38,869 nucleotides of DNA from the NCBI RefSeq assembly GCF_024437745.1, contig NZ_JANFNY010000048.1:1-38869 (forward strand). The letters are read 5' to 3'. This document shows positions 1 to 8,552 of this stretch, piece by piece. Numbering within the stretch: position 1 is the first letter of the stretch; the number at the start of each line of letters is the position of its first letter. The stretch comes from Roseomonas sp. GC11. GTDB lineage: Bacteria; Pseudomonadota; Alphaproteobacteria; Acetobacterales; Acetobacteraceae. A program made the position numbers and the translations under genes. The notes beneath the pieces are model-generated. The model was not told the origin of the DNA, did no database searches, and saw only the letters and a program-made list of their open reading frames with translations.

Positions 1-108
1 GGCCGGCGGCGCCTGGTCGCCGGGCGCCGGCTGCGCCGCCACCGGCAGGGCGGCGCCCGCCAGCAGCAGCACCGCGCCGAGCGCGGGGGCGAGCCGCGCC
101 GCGCCCAT
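1..108 (-). CDS. Partial secreted protein (N-terminus only, runs off the left edge)
   Basis: The reverse strand from position 108 reads as the start of a protein beginning MGAARLAPALGAVLLL and continuing through a hydrophobic core to LPVAAQPAPG. This is a typical Sec signal peptide with a likely cleavage after the A-A-Q region. Only 36 codons lie in the window, so the mature protein and its function cannot be judged. Its ATG shares bases with the gltD stop codon (ATGA overlap), so it is very probably translationally coupled to gltD and co-transcribed with it. The following mature region is Pro/Ala/Gln-rich as far as visible. An alternative is that the ORF is spurious, but the signal peptide and the coupled start argue for a real gene. 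Confidence 0.6.
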   Translation of the reverse strand, partial: MGAARLAPALGAVLLLAGAALPVAAQPAPGDQAPPA

Positions 109-1550
109 CACTCGGCCGCCAGCGCCGGCGAGGAAGCCTTCGCCAGCACGTAGGATTCGATCTGGTCGGCGGCGTCACGCCCGTCGCGGATGCCCCAGAC
201 GACGAGCGAGGCGCCGCGCACGATGTCACCGGCGGCGAAGACACCGTCGAGCTTCGTCATCATGCTGCGCCGGTCGATGGTCAGCGTGCCCCAGCGGCTG
301 ACGGTCAGCCCCGGCTCGCCGAACAGGGTCGGCAGGTCCTCCGGGTCGAAGCCCAGCGCCTTGATGACGAGGTCCGCCGGCTCGGTGAAGCCGCTGCCGG
401 GGATGGGCTCGACCTGGTGGCGGCCGGTGGCGTCGGGCAGGCCGAGATGCATCTTCACCGCGCGCACGCCGGTGACGACGCCATTCTCCCCCTCGAAGCC
501 CTCCGGCGCGGAGAGCCAGGAGAAGTGCACGCCCTCCTCCTCGGCATTCGCCACCTCGCGCATCGAGCCGGGCATATTGGCCTTGTCGCGGCGGTAGAGG
601 CAGGTGACGGCGGCGGCGCCCTGGCGGATGGCGGTGCGGACGCAGTCCATCGCTGTGTCGCCGCCGCCGATGACGACGACGCGCTTGCCCGCCGCGTTCA
701 GCGTGCCATTGGCGAATTCCGGCACATGGTCGCCGAGATTCTCGCGGTTGGAGGCGGTCAGATACTCCAGCGCCGGGACGATGCCGCCCAGATTGGCGCC
801 AGGGCCGCCAATGTCGCGCGCCTTGTAGACGCCGGTGGCGATCAGCACGGCATCATGCTTGGCGCGGATCTCGGCCAGGGAAATATCCTCGCCGACGCGG
901 CAGTTGAGGACGAAGTTGATGCCCCCCTTGGCGAACTGCTCGGCGCGGCGGAGGACGACCTCCTTCTCCAGCTTGAAGTTGGGGATGCCGTAGATCAGCA
1001 GGCCGCCGACGCGGTCATAGCGGTCATAGACGGTGACCTGCCAGCCGCGCGCGCGCAGCCGCTCCGCCGCCGCGAGGCCGGCCGGACCGGCGCCGATGAT
1101 GCCGACGGAATGCGCCAGCTCGCGCACCGGGGTGGGCGGCTTGACCCAGCCCTGCTCCCAGGCGGTGTCCGTGATGTATTTCTCGACGGCGCCAATGGTG
1201 ACGCTGTCAAAGCCCTTCTCGATGACGCAGTTGCCCTCGCAGAGCCGGTCCTGCGGGCAGACGCGGCCGCAGATCTCGGGGAAGGTGTTGGTGGCGGAGG
1301 AGATTTCATAGGCCTCCTCCAGCCGGCCTTCCGCGGTCAGCTTCAGCCAGTCCGGGATGTTGTTGTTGAGCGGGCAATGGATCGAGCAGAAGGGCACGCC
1401 GCATTGCGAGCAGCGGCTGGCCTGCTCGGTCGCGCGCTCGGCGCTGAAGCGCTGATAGATTTCACCGAAATCGGCTTTTCGCTCGGCGGCCGCGCGCTTA
1501 TCGGGCGTCTGTTGCGAAAGTCGCACGAATTGCAGCATGCGTTCGGCCAT
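108..1550 (-). CDS. gltD: Glutamate synthase [NADPH] small (beta) subunit
   Basis: This is the small subunit of NADPH-glutamate synthase (GOGAT), which passes electrons from NADPH via FAD and 4Fe-4S clusters to the large GltB subunit for glutamate formation from glutamine and 2-oxoglutarate. The 480-residue length is normal for the family. Cysteines 47, 50, 55 and 59 (CSQC, then CSIHC) and the later EICGRVCPQ and CEGNC stretches are the N-terminal cluster ligands. A GAGPAGLAAAERL FAD-binding motif lies near residue 152, and VVIGGGDTAMDC is the NADPH-binding Rossmann motif. The start gives the expected MAERMLQFVRL N-terminus. No gltB is adjacent on the visible side: upstream is an unrelated epimerase, downstream a secreted protein. 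The large subunit is therefore either beyond the left edge or elsewhere. Confidence 0.96.
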   Translation of the reverse strand: MAERMLQFVRLSQQTPDKRAAAERKADFGEIYQRFSAERATEQASRCSQCGVPFCSIHCPLNNNIPDWLKLTAEGRLEEAYEISSATNTFPEICGRVCPQDRLCEGNCVIEKGFDSVTIGAVEKYITDTAWEQGWVKPPTPVRELAHSVGIIGAGPAGLAAAERLRARGWQVTVYDRYDRVGGLLIYGIPNFKLEKEVVLRRAEQFAKGGINFVLNCRVGEDISLAEIRAKHDAVLIATGVYKARDIGGPGANLGGIVPALEYLTASNRENLGDHVPEFANGTLNAAGKRVVVIGGGDTAMDCVRTAIRQGAAAVTCLYRRDKANMPGSMREVANAEEEGVHFSWLSAPEGFEGENGVVTGVRAVKMHLGLPDATGRHQVEPIPGSGFTEPADLVIKALGFDPEDLPTLFGEPGLTVSRWGTLTIDRRSMMTKLDGVFAAGDIVRGASLVVWGIRDGRDAADQIESYVLAKASSPALAAE

Positions 1551-1699
1551 CGGGCACGGTCCTTCGGGCAGGAAGGGACAACAAAGCGCCGGGAGAGGCG
1601 CAGCCGCCGGGCCGCAGCAGGCCAGGCGGGGTTTTCACCCCGGCTGGCGCAGCTTTGGCATAGTTGAAGAGGCGTTGCGAGTCCTAAATGCGCCGAAAT

Positions 1700-1714
1700 G
1701 TCAGCGTTGCTGAC
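1700..1714. promoter_or_regulatory. Perfect inverted repeat upstream of gltD (operator-like)
   Basis: GTCAGC-GTT-GCTGAC is a perfect 6+3+6 dyad in a locally AT-richer stretch, about 150 bp upstream of the gltD start and 86 bp beyond the stop codon of the neighbouring epimerase gene. It resembles a site for a dimeric regulator. I could not recognise the regulator, and no convincing sigma-70 promoter pair is visible next to it. The 1551-1799 gap otherwise holds nothing I can identify. Confidence 0.3.
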
Positions 1715-1799
1715 TTAATCGCACGTGTTTCTTTCTTTAGCCTTACCATCCCACCGGAGCCTTTGGGGTAATAGGTCCGATACGGGGGTTTTTCTCCGG

Positions 1800-2747
1800 T
1801 CAGACCAGCGCAGCCCGCCGCCCGCCCCCAGGCCGGAACCGCGCCAGATAATCCGGCACCACCGCCTCCATCGCCTGCGGCACCAGGCCCAGCGCCGCGA
1901 AGCCCGGCGCCCCGGGCGACACCACATTGTCCCTGCGCAGCAGCACCAGCTGGTCCCGCGTCAGCGGCGGATTGGGCAGCAACTCTCCCAGACGCGCCTG
2001 CCACGCCACCAGCGCATCCGGCAGCGGCACCAGCCGCTTCGGCCGCCCCGTCACCTCCAGCACATAGCCCATCAGCTCGCGGAAGCTGGCCACGCGCGGG
2101 CCGCCCAGCTCATAGGTCTGGCCCGCCGTGTCCGCGCGGGCGGCGGCCACCACCACCGCCTCCGCCACATCGCCCACATAGACAGGCTGGAAGCGCGTCC
2201 CGCCACAGACCACCGGCATCACCGGCAGGTTGCGCGCAAGCCCGGCGAAGCGGTTGAAGAACTGGTCATCGGCCCCGAAGATGATCGAGGGGCGCAGAAT
2301 GGTCGCCGCCGGAAAGGCCGCGCGCAGCGCCGCCTCCCCCGCCGCCTTGCTGCGGGCATAGGCGCTGGCGCTGGCCGCGTCGGCACCGATGGCCGAGACA
2401 TGCACCACCCGCGCCACCCCGGCCGCCGCCGCCGCGCGGCCGATGAAACCGGGCAGATCCCCCTGCAGGCGCTGGAAATCCCCCGCCCGCTTCTCCGCCA
2501 GGATGCCGATGAGGTTGACCACCAGCGCCGCGCCGGCCACCGCCCGCGCCACCGAGGCCTCCTCCCCCAGCCGGGCGGAGAGCGGCACGATCTGCCCCAG
2601 CTGCCCCTGCGTGGTGAGCGCCCGCACCGCCTCCGGGTCGCGGGTGACAACGCGCACCTCATAGCCCTGCCGCGCCAGCCGGGGCACCAGGTGCCGGCCG
2701 ATGAAGCCCGTGCCGCCAAACACCACCGCCACTTGCCGCCCCGCCAT
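1800..2747 (-). CDS. NAD(P)-binding epimerase/dehydratase, complex I NDUFA9-like
   Basis: This 315-residue atypical short-chain dehydrogenase belongs to the family that includes mitochondrial complex I subunit NDUFA9. The N-terminus MAGRQVAVVFGGTGFIGRHL carries the GGTGFIG nucleotide-binding loop. The YARSK stretch (YxxxK-like) and RPSIIFG are further family marks. In alphaproteobacteria such proteins are annotated as NDUFA9-family proteins, probably binding NADPH structurally; catalytic activity is not established. The start at 2747 is chosen because GGAGG lies 6 nt upstream. The open frame extends further upstream, but that part is intergenic hairpin sequence. The gene is transcribed away from trcR and ends before the gltD promoter region. 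Confidence 0.87.
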   Translation of the reverse strand: MAGRQVAVVFGGTGFIGRHLVPRLARQGYEVRVVTRDPEAVRALTTQGQLGQIVPLSARLGEEASVARAVAGAALVVNLIGILAEKRAGDFQRLQGDLPGFIGRAAAAAGVARVVHVSAIGADAASASAYARSKAAGEAALRAAFPAATILRPSIIFGADDQFFNRFAGLARNLPVMPVVCGGTRFQPVYVGDVAEAVVVAAARADTAGQTYELGGPRVASFRELMGYVLEVTGRPKRLVPLPDALVAWQARLGELLPNPPLTRDQLVLLRRDNVVSPGAPGFAALGLVPQAMEAVVPDYLARFRPGGGRRAALV

Positions 2748-2811
2748 GATTCGCCTCCATCCCGCGTGATGATCCCGCGGAACGATATGGGGCGGCACCC
2801 TATACGCCAAG

Positions 2812-2990
2812 CCTGGGGAGGCGCCGCCTCCCCAAACGAAAAGAAGACTCTCTGGGGAGGCTCCGCCTCCCCAGACCCCTCCGCCGGGGTGGCACGGCCA
2901 CCCCGGACCCCGCGTGCAGTTTGGTGCCAACGGGTGGCGGGGTCCCCAAGGGAAATACGGGGGGACAGGGGCGGAGACCCCTGAAAACAC
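2812..2990. repeat. Mosaic intergenic hairpin element, copy 1
   Basis: The stretch between the divergent epimerase and trcR genes is built of hairpin modules: GGGGAGG-cgccg-type palindromes at 2817-2835 and about 2854-2873, the main hairpin CCGGGGTGG/CCACCCCGG at 2884-2906 followed by GGACCCC, and CAGGGG/CCCCTG near 2967-2984. Positions 2879-2933 are nearly identical in reverse complement to 28440-28494, with two clear mismatches. The phrase GAAAAGAAGACTCT is shared with the element at 4893-5032. See findings for the family. Confidence 0.8.
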
Positions 2991-3043
2991 CGCTCCGGAC
3001 GAGGATTTGTCCGAAGCGGGGGCTGCCCTGGGGTGTTCGGGCT

Positions 3044-3072
3044 TTGACCCCTCCCTTCCCTCTCTCTATATG
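3044..3072 (+). promoter_or_regulatory. Sigma-70-type promoter for trcR
   Basis: TTGACC at 3044-3049 and TATATG at 3067-3072 are separated by exactly 17 bp. Both boxes match the housekeeping consensus well in an otherwise very GC-rich region. The expected transcript start is near 3079, about 50 nt before the trcR ATG. Confidence 0.6.
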
Positions 3073-3127
3073 CAACGGCATCTGGGGCGGCCCTCGCGGC
3101 CTGCCCGACCGACTCGTAAGGTTTCCG

Positions 3128-3691
3128 ATGACCCTGCCGCTGATGCCGAAGGCCACCGCTGTGTGGCTCATCGAGAAGACGTCCCTGAGCTTCGAGCAGA
3201 TCGCCGACTTCGTTGGCATGCATCCGCTGGAGGTGCAGGCGATCGCTGATGGCGAAGTGGCGCAGGGCATTGTCGGCTACGATCCCATCCAGAACGGCCA
3301 GCTGCGCCGGGAAGAGATCCTCCGCTGCGAGGCCGACCCGAATGCCCGCCTGCGCCTGCTGGAGACCGCCACGCCGCTGCCCAAGAGCCGCGGCAAGGGC
3401 GCGCGCTACACCCCCGTCTCCAAGCGCAATGACCGGCCGGATGCCATCGCCTTCCTGCTGCGCAACTACCCGCAGCTCTCGGAAGCGCAGGTTGGCAAGC
3501 TGCTCGGCACCACCAAGGACACCATCGCCAAGGTGCGCGACCGCACGCACTGGAACAGCGCCAACATCAAGCCGCGCGACCCGGTGATCCTCGGCCTGTG
3601 CAGCCAGTCCGACCTGAACGCCGCCATCACCGCCGCCGGCGGCAACCCCTCCGCCCCCCTCCCCCCGCCGGAGGATGAGGACGCGGCCTGA
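3128..3691 (+). CDS. trcR: Cell cycle transcriptional regulator TrcR (DUF1013)
   Basis: The 187-residue protein starting MTLPLMPKATAVWLIEKT matches the DUF1013 family, which is highly conserved in alphaproteobacteria and annotated as cell cycle transcriptional regulator TrcR. The N-terminal 60 residues (SFEQIADFVGMHPLEVQAI) and a central stretch (LSEAQVGKLLGTTKDTIAKV) both read as helix-turn-helix-like segments. The C-terminus is a short Pro/acidic tail. The start follows the conserved family N-terminus; the frame is open further upstream, but that part contains the promoter and repeat. It has its own promoter (3044-3072) and ends before a bidirectional terminator. The family identity is recognised from sequence; the regulatory role is family knowledge, not visible here. 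Confidence 0.88.
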   Translation: MTLPLMPKATAVWLIEKTSLSFEQIADFVGMHPLEVQAIADGEVAQGIVGYDPIQNGQLRREEILRCEADPNARLRLLETATPLPKSRGKGARYTPVSKRNDRPDAIAFLLRNYPQLSEAQVGKLLGTTKDTIAKVRDRTHWNSANIKPRDPVILGLCSQSDLNAAITAAGGNPSAPLPPPEDEDAA

Positions 3692-3732
3692 ACTGACACA
3701 GCCTGAACCCAGGCCGCACCGCACGGGTCATG

Positions 3733-3771
3733 AAAAAGGCGGCCGCGCCGGAAGGGCGGGCCGCCTTTTTT
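3733..3771. terminator. Bidirectional intrinsic terminator between trcR and the DUF3126 gene
   Basis: AAAAAGGCGGCC at 3733-3744 and GGCCGCCTTTTTT at 3759-3771 form a strong stem with A and T runs on opposite sides. It can therefore stop transcription from both the plus-strand trcR and the minus-strand gene at 3784-4032. Confidence 0.85.
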
Positions 3772-3783
3772 CATGCCCTCCGC

Positions 3784-4032
3784 TCAGCGGCGGCGGGGCG
3801 CCGGCGCGGCCGCCTTGGGCGGCGGCGGCAGGTCTTCCTCCAGGATGGTGAGGTGGACCGAATAGGAAATCTCGCCATCCTCGGTGTCGCGGTGCAGGGT
3901 GCCGATCACCTCATCCTCCACCGCCACCTCCACCGAGAGGCCGGCCCGCGCCGGGCGGATGAGGTTGATGCGGTCCGTGCCGAAGAGGCGGCGCAGATAG
4001 GTCTGCACCCGCGTGATATCCGAGGCGTCCAT
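3784..4032 (-). CDS. DUF3126 family small protein
   Basis: This 82-residue protein starts MDASDITRVQTYLRRLFG and ends in a Pro/Ala/Arg tail (PPPPKAAAPAPRRR). The core DITRVQTYLRRLFGTDRI followed by VAVEDEVIGTLHRDTEDGE resembles the small alphaproteobacterial DUF3126 family, whose function is unknown. The internal start at 4032 is chosen because the family begins there; the open frame continues 44 codons upstream without family similarity. The ribosome binding site is weak (GGAG about 13 nt upstream). It converges on trcR with a shared terminator. Confidence 0.75.
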   Translation of the reverse strand: MDASDITRVQTYLRRLFGTDRINLIRPARAGLSVEVAVEDEVIGTLHRDTEDGEISYSVHLTILEEDLPPPPKAAAPAPRRR

Positions 4033-4163
4033 GCCGGGGGTCTTGCTCCAGGGAAAAGGTGGGCGGTTATAGGCCCGGGCGGCGGCGTGACCTAGGCGGA
4101 AAACCAGATCTCCCGCCTGCCCCGCGCCCCGCGCTGTCCCGCACCGCACGGGTTGGCAAGGCA

Positions 4164-4186
4164 CCGCCGGGATGCATCCCCGGCGG
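4164..4186. other. Hairpin CCGCCGGG/CCCGGCGG without a T-run
   Basis: Perfect 8-bp arms surround a GATGCAT-type loop in the gap between two small minus-strand genes. It could protect or end the transcript of the DUF465 gene at 4267-4437, but no T-run follows on either strand. The rest of the 4033-4266 gap holds nothing recognisable. Confidence 0.3.
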
Positions 4187-4266
4187 GCCCGCCAGCCGGA
4201 TTTTCCGGCCGAACTCTGTCCGGGCCAGCTTCTGCCGGCCTGCGAACCGTCAGCGTCCTGCCGCGC

Positions 4267-4437
4267 TCAGCGCGCGCTGGTCAGACGCTGCATTTCCTCT
4301 TTCAGGCGCAGCTTGGCGCGCTTCAGGCGGCCCAGTGTGCCGGCATCGGGCTGCGGACGGCTGCCCTCCTCGGCAATCTGGCGCTCCAGGTTGGCATGGC
4401 GCTCCTGCAGGCTGCGCAAGCGTGGCTGTTGCATCAT
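4267..4437 (-). CDS. DUF465 (YdcH-like) small helical protein
   Basis: This 56-residue protein starts MMQQPRLRSLQERHANLE. It contains the DUF465 pattern: a first helix rich in L/R/E (LQERHANLERQIAEE), a short proline-containing turn (SRPQPDAG), and a second helix with the signature LKRAKLRLKEEMQRL. It is predicted to be a soluble helical hairpin; the family function is unknown. A GGAGG motif lies 11 nt upstream of the chosen ATG; a GTG two codons earlier is an alternative start with better spacing. It is transcribed divergently from a second DUF465 gene at 4628. Confidence 0.75.
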   Translation of the reverse strand: MMQQPRLRSLQERHANLERQIAEEGSRPQPDAGTLGRLKRAKLRLKEEMQRLTSAR

Positions 4438-4627
4438 CGGCACGCGATCCTCCAGAGGTTTTTCATGACCGGTGGAGGATACTGGGCCAGGCACTGGATT
4501 CGGCCTGCATCCGCCCCCCACCGGGGCGGGCCGCCGAGCCTTGCCTGCCGTGTCCCCGAAACGCCGCACCGCGGCGGAAACGGAGCAGATGGTCAGACCA
4601 TGCTGTGCGACCACGCCAGGACATGAT

Positions 4628-4879
4628 ATGGCGTTTGCCTGTCCAGATGCGACTCAAACCGACCAACCCATGAGGCCCATCCTGGCCGACCGAGACAGCC
4701 TGCTCCGCCGTCTTCACGAACTCCGCAGCGAGCATCGTGATCTTGACACCGTCATCCTGCGCCTCGATGGCTCGCTGACGGACCAACTCCAGCTTCAGCG
4801 CCTCAAAAAGCGCAAGCTCAAGCTGAAGGATGAAATCGCCTGGCTGGAAAGCCGGCTGGTTCCTGACATCATCGCCTGA
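4628..4879 (+). CDS. DUF465 (YdcH-like) small helical protein, second copy
   Basis: An 83-residue protein whose last ~65 residues match DUF465: LLRRLHELRSEHRDLDTVIL forms the first helix and LQRLKKRKLKLKDEIAWLE carries the KKRKLKLKDEI signature. The start at 4628 (MAFACPDATQ) is preferred because AGGA lies 6 nt upstream. The later ATG at 4670 (MRPILADRDS) fits the usual family length but has no visible ribosome binding site. Function unknown. It is divergent from the DUF465 gene at 4267-4437, and the two share only the family pattern, not close sequence identity. Confidence 0.78.
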   Translation: MAFACPDATQTDQPMRPILADRDSLLRRLHELRSEHRDLDTVILRLDGSLTDQLQLQRLKKRKLKLKDEIAWLESRLVPDIIA

Positions 4880-4892
4880 CGCAGGCGCATCC

Positions 4893-5032
4893 AGCGAAGC
4901 GGTTCTTTTTTGCAAAAAAGAACCAAAAAACTTTTTTCAGTTGGCGTCCCGCCTCAGGCCTGAAGCGGCACGCCAAACTGAAAGAAAGTCTTTTTGCTTC
5001 TTTTTCTTCAGAAAAAGAAGACTCTACCCTTA
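4893..5032. repeat. Palindromic intergenic element, second family, copy 1
   Basis: A perfect 24-bp palindrome (arms GGTTCTTTTTTG, 4901-4924) is followed by AAAAAAC. Next comes an imperfect hairpin with outer arms CAGTTGGCGT and ACGCCAAACTG (4938-4980), then a hairpin CTTCTTTTTC/GAAAAAGAAG and GACTCT near 4997-5032. The palindrome plus following A-run recurs at 9711-9741. The remainder of the 4880-5186 gap shows nothing else that I recognise. Confidence 0.75.
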
Positions 5033-5186
5033 TTTCCTTCGCGCGGCACATTTGCCACACCCGCTCAGGGATTGCCCTGCCATCATTCCGGAACCGCTTC
5101 GCACCGGGTCCGGCCTGATCTAGCCTCGTAACGGAGAGGCGGCCACGCCCCTCCCCAGGCACCGGCAAAAAGGGCTCCGCCTCCCC

Positions 5187-5720
5187 ATGGCACCTCTCCA
5201 GCGGTTTCTCGCGGGGCTTGGCCTCGCCGCCAGCATCGCCTTGCCCGCCACCGCGCAAACCTGCCTGCAACCGGCCGAACAGGCCGCCCTGGCGGTGCGC
5301 GCCCTGCAAAGCCAGCTGATGGTCGTCGCCCTCTCCTGCGGGCAGCATGACGACTACAACGCCTTCGTCACCCGCAACAAACAGGAGCTGGGCACGGCCT
5401 GGCGACAGGTGGCGGGGCATTTCCGCCGCGTCCATGGCGGCGCCGGGCAGCGGGAACTGGACAACTACATCACCACCCTGGCCAATGCGCAGTCGCAGGA
5501 GGGCATCCGCCAGGGCTCGCATTTCTGCCAGAACGCCGCGCCGCTCTTCCGGCAGGCCCTGGCGCAGCAGGGGCTGCCCGCCCTGGCCAGCCTCTCGCTG
5601 GAACAGAAGGTCACCAACCCCTATGGCGCCGAGGCCTGCCCCGCCCCGGCGACGCGCAGCGCCCAGGCCAGCCCGGCCCGCCGGCCACAGGCCACCACCC
5701 AGGTGGCCGCCGCCCGCTAG
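5187..5720 (+). CDS. Conserved hypothetical secreted protein
   Basis: This 177-residue protein has a clear Sec signal peptide (MAPLQRFLAGLGLAASIALP, cleavage probably after ATAQ at residue 24). The mature part is predicted mostly helical and has four cysteines, one just after the cleavage site (TCLQ), then SCGQH, HFCQN and EACP, so disulfides in the periplasm are likely. The phrases YNAFVTRNKQEL and YITTLANAQSQEG look like a conserved domain, but I do not recognise the family. The C-terminus is a low-complexity Ala/Pro/Gln/Arg tail. There is no strong ribosome binding site; the start is set by the signal peptide. It is followed by an intrinsic terminator. Confidence 0.75.
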   Translation: MAPLQRFLAGLGLAASIALPATAQTCLQPAEQAALAVRALQSQLMVVALSCGQHDDYNAFVTRNKQELGTAWRQVAGHFRRVHGGAGQRELDNYITTLANAQSQEGIRQGSHFCQNAAPLFRQALAQQGLPALASLSLEQKVTNPYGAEACPAPATRSAQASPARRPQATTQVAAAR

Positions 5721-5746
5721 GCCCCGGCGCCTCCCGCCACGGCAAC

Positions 5747-5779
5747 AAAAAACCCGCCGGGTCGCCCCGGCGGGTTTTT
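5747..5779. terminator. Intrinsic terminator between the secreted protein gene and sdhB
   Basis: AAAAACCCGCCGG (up to 5760) pairs with CCGGCGGGTTTTT (5767-5779) around a 6-nt loop. A and T runs flank the stem, so it can act for both the plus-strand gene ending at 5720 and the minus-strand sdh operon ending at 5801. Confidence 0.85.
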
Positions 5780-5800
5780 CGTCGGCGGAGCCGCCAGGGC

Positions 5801-6586
5801 TCAGCCCTGGCGCTCGACCATCATCTGCTTGATCTTGCCGATGGCCTGGGCCGGGTTCAGCCCCTTCGGGCAGGTCGCGGCGCAGTTCATGATGGTGTGG
5901 CAGCGATACAGGCGGAACGGGTCCTCGAGGTTGTCGAGGCGCTGGCCGGTGTATTCGTCGCGCGAGTCGGCGATCCAGCGATAGGCCTGCAGCAGCACGG
6001 CGGGGCCCAGGTAGCGGTCACCATTCCACCAGTAGGACGGGCAGGAGGTGGAGCAGCAGAAGCACAGGATGCACTCCCACAGCCCGTCCAGCTTGGCGCG
6101 CTCATCCTTGGACTGGCGGCGCTCCTCATCCGGCGGCGGCGGGGTGTCGGACTTCAGCCAGGGCTCGATGGAGCGCAGCTGCGCATAGATGTGCGACAGG
6201 TCGGGCACCAGATCCTTCACCACCGGCATATGCGGCAGCGGGGTGATGCGGACGTCCTTCTTCTGCACATCCTCGATCGGCTTGAGGCACGCGAGCGTGT
6301 TCATGCCGTCGATGTTCATGGCGCAGGAGCCACAGATGCCCTCACGGCAGGAGCGCCGGAAGGTCAGCGTGGTGTCCACCTCGTTCTTGATCTTGATCAG
6401 CGCGTCCAGGACCATCGGGCCGCACTTGTCGAGATCGATCTCGTAGGTGTCGTAGCGCGGGTTCTCGCCGGTATCCGGGTCGAACCGGTAGATCTTGAAG
6501 CTCTTGACGTTCTTGGCGCCGGGCTCGGCCTTGTAGGTCTGCCCCGTGCCGATCGTCGAATTCTTCGGAAGCGTGAAGGTGGCCAT
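5801..6586 (-). CDS. sdhB: Succinate dehydrogenase iron-sulfur subunit
   Basis: This is the Fe-S subunit of respiratory complex II, passing electrons from the flavin in SdhA to ubiquinone. At 261 residues it has the normal length. The 2Fe-2S ligands are seen in [15 protein letters not shown] followed by TLACL. The 4Fe-4S ligands are in [12 protein letters not shown], and the 3Fe-4S ligands in [18 protein letters not shown] good AAGGAG ribosome binding site precedes the ATG. It is the last gene of sdhCDAB, 18 nt after sdhA, and is followed by a bidirectional terminator. Confidence 0.98.
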   Translation of the reverse strand: MATFTLPKNSTIGTGQTYKAEPGAKNVKSFKIYRFDPDTGENPRYDTYEIDLDKCGPMVLDALIKIKNEVDTTLTFRRSCREGICGSCAMNIDGMNTLACLKPIEDVQKKDVRITPLPHMPVVKDLVPDLSHIYAQLRSIEPWLKSDTPPPPDEERRQSKDERAKLDGLWECILCFCCSTSCPSYWWNGDRYLGPAVLLQAYRWIADSRDEYTGQRLDNLEDPFRLYRCHTIMNCAATCPKGLNPAQAIGKIKQMMVERQG

Positions 6587-6604
6587 CTTGTACCCGCTCC
6601 TTCC

Positions 6605-8413
6605 TCAGTAGACGCGCGGCTTGGGCGGGAAGACCTGGACCTCGTTGGTGAGGGTCCGCATCTTCACGTCGCGATAGTCGAGCGTGACCTTGTAGTTCTC
6701 ATCCACCCGGGCGAGGGTGTGCTTCATCCAGTTGGCGTCGTCGCGCTCCGGATAATCCTCATGGGCATGGGCGCCGCGGCTCTCGTGGCGGGCCTCGCCG
6801 CCGACGACCGTGGTCAGCGCGTTGCCGATCAGGTTGTCCAGCTCCATCGCCTCCATCAGGTCGCTGTTCCAGATCAGGCTGCGATCCTTGATGCGGATGT
6901 CGCCATAGGAGGCGGCCACCTTCGCCATCTTCTCGCAGCCTTCCTTGAGCAGCTCGGAGGTGCGGAAGACGGCGGCGTGGGTCTGCATGGTGCGCTGCAT
7001 GGAGAGGCGCAGCTCGGCCACCGAGGTATCGCCCTTGGCGTGGCGCACCTTGTCCAGGCGGTCGAGGGCGAATTCCCCGGCCTTGGGCGGCAGCGGCGCC
7101 TGGGTGGCGCCCGGCTTGATGGTGGCGGCGGCGCGCAGCGCGGCGGCGCGGCCGAACACCACGAGGTCGAGCAGCGAGTTGGTGCCCAGGCGGTTGGCGC
7201 CATGGACGGAGACGGAGGCCGCCTCGCCCACCGCCATCAGGCCGGGGACGACCTTGTCCTGGTCCGTGCCGGTGGCGGCCAGCACCTCGCAGTGGATGTT
7301 CGTGGGAATGCCGCCCATGTTGTAGTGGACGGTCGGGAGCATCGGGATCGGCTCCTTCGTCACATCCACGCCGGCGAAAATCTTCGCCGTCTCGGAGATG
7401 CCGGGCAGCCGCTCATGCAGCAGATCGGCGCCCAGATGCTCCAGGTGCAGGTGGATATGGTCCTTCAGCGGGCCGACGCCGCGCCCCTCGCGGATTTCCA
7501 TCGACATGGCGCGGGAGACGACGTCGCGCGAGGCGAGGTCCTTCGCCGTCGGCGCGTAGCGCTCCATGAAGCGCTCGCCCTCGGAATTGGTGAGGTAGCC
7601 ACCCTCGCCGCGCGCGCCCTCGGTGACGAGGCAGCCGGAGCCGTAGATGCCGGTGGGGTGGAACTGCACGAACTCATTGTCCTGCAGCGGCAGGCCGGCG
7701 CGCAGCACCATGCCGCCGCCATCGCCCGTGCAGGTATGGGCGGAGGTGCAGGAGAAATAGGCGCGGCCATAGCCACCGGTGGCGAGCACCACGGTCTGGG
7801 CGCGGAAGCGGTGGATCGAGCCATCCTCAAGGCACCAGGCGATGACGCCGCGGCAGGCGCCTTCCTCCATGATGAGGTCGAGTGCGAAATACTCGACGAA
7901 GAATTCGCAGTTATGCTTCAGCGACTGCTGGTAGAGCGTGTGCAGGATGGCATGGCCCGTGCGGTCGGCCGCGGCGCAGGCGCGCATGGCCGGGGTCTTG
8001 CCATAGTTCTGCATGTGGCCGCCGAAGGGGCGCTGGTAGATCTTGCCATCCTCGGTGCGGCTGAAGGGCACGCCGAAGTGCTCCAGCTCGATGATGGCCG
8101 GCACCGCCTCGCGGCACATGTATTCGATGGCGTCCTGGTCGCCCAGCCAGTCCGACCCCTTGACGGTGTCGTACATGTGCCAGCGCCAGTCATCCTCGCC
8201 CATGTTGCCGAGGGCCGCGCCCACGCCGCCCTGCGCCGCCACGGTGTGGCTGCGCGTCGGGAAGACCTTGGTGATGCAGGCGGTTTTGAGGCCGGCCGCA
8301 CCCATGCCGAAGGTCGCGCGGAGGCCGGCGCCGCCGGCCCCCACCACGACGACGTCGTAGGTGTGGTCCACCACGCGGTAGGCGCCCGAGGAGGGCATGG
8401 TGATCGCGTTCAT
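6605..8413 (-). CDS. sdhA: Succinate dehydrogenase flavoprotein subunit
   Basis: This is the catalytic flavoprotein of complex II, oxidising succinate to fumarate in the TCA cycle. The 602 residues show the FAD-binding [16 protein letters not shown] near the N-terminus. The covalent-flavin histidine is in [13 protein letters not shown]. The substrate region includes [21 protein letters not shown], and the active-site arginine lies in the RGEGG segment. [19 protein letters not shown] is the conserved C-terminal FAD motif. The gene starts 139 nt after the sdhD stop. That gap contains a weak TTGGCA/TATCTG pair (15 bp spacing) that could add an internal promoter, but this is uncertain. Confidence 0.98.
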   Translation of the reverse strand: MNAITMPSSGAYRVVDHTYDVVVVGAGGAGLRATFGMGAAGLKTACITKVFPTRSHTVAAQGGVGAALGNMGEDDWRWHMYDTVKGSDWLGDQDAIEYMCREAVPAIIELEHFGVPFSRTEDGKIYQRPFGGHMQNYGKTPAMRACAAADRTGHAILHTLYQQSLKHNCEFFVEYFALDLIMEEGACRGVIAWCLEDGSIHRFRAQTVVLATGGYGRAYFSCTSAHTCTGDGGGMVLRAGLPLQDNEFVQFHPTGIYGSGCLVTEGARGEGGYLTNSEGERFMERYAPTAKDLASRDVVSRAMSMEIREGRGVGPLKDHIHLHLEHLGADLLHERLPGISETAKIFAGVDVTKEPIPMLPTVHYNMGGIPTNIHCEVLAATGTDQDKVVPGLMAVGEAASVSVHGANRLGTNSLLDLVVFGRAAALRAAATIKPGATQAPLPPKAGEFALDRLDKVRHAKGDTSVAELRLSMQRTMQTHAAVFRTSELLKEGCEKMAKVAASYGDIRIKDRSLIWNSDLMEAMELDNLIGNALTTVVGGEARHESRGAHAHEDYPERDDANWMKHTLARVDENYKVTLDYRDVKMRTLTNEVQVFPPKPRVY

Positions 8414-8552
8414 CGTCCCGATCTTCCGTCAGAGGTGCGGCGCGCGCAGGGGGCAGCCGCCATTCCAGAAAGCTGTAGCGTCAGATAGGCCGAACCGGCG
8501 CTTGCCAAGGGTGGATTGTGCCACACCCCGCACGCGCCGGGCCGGGCCCGGT

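Noticed and set aside
5897-8488. 863-codon open frame on the plus strand
   Set aside because: It lies antisense to sdhB and sdhA, which are unmistakable; its product is low-complexity His/Gly/Val/Ala sequence typical of GC-rich shadow frames.
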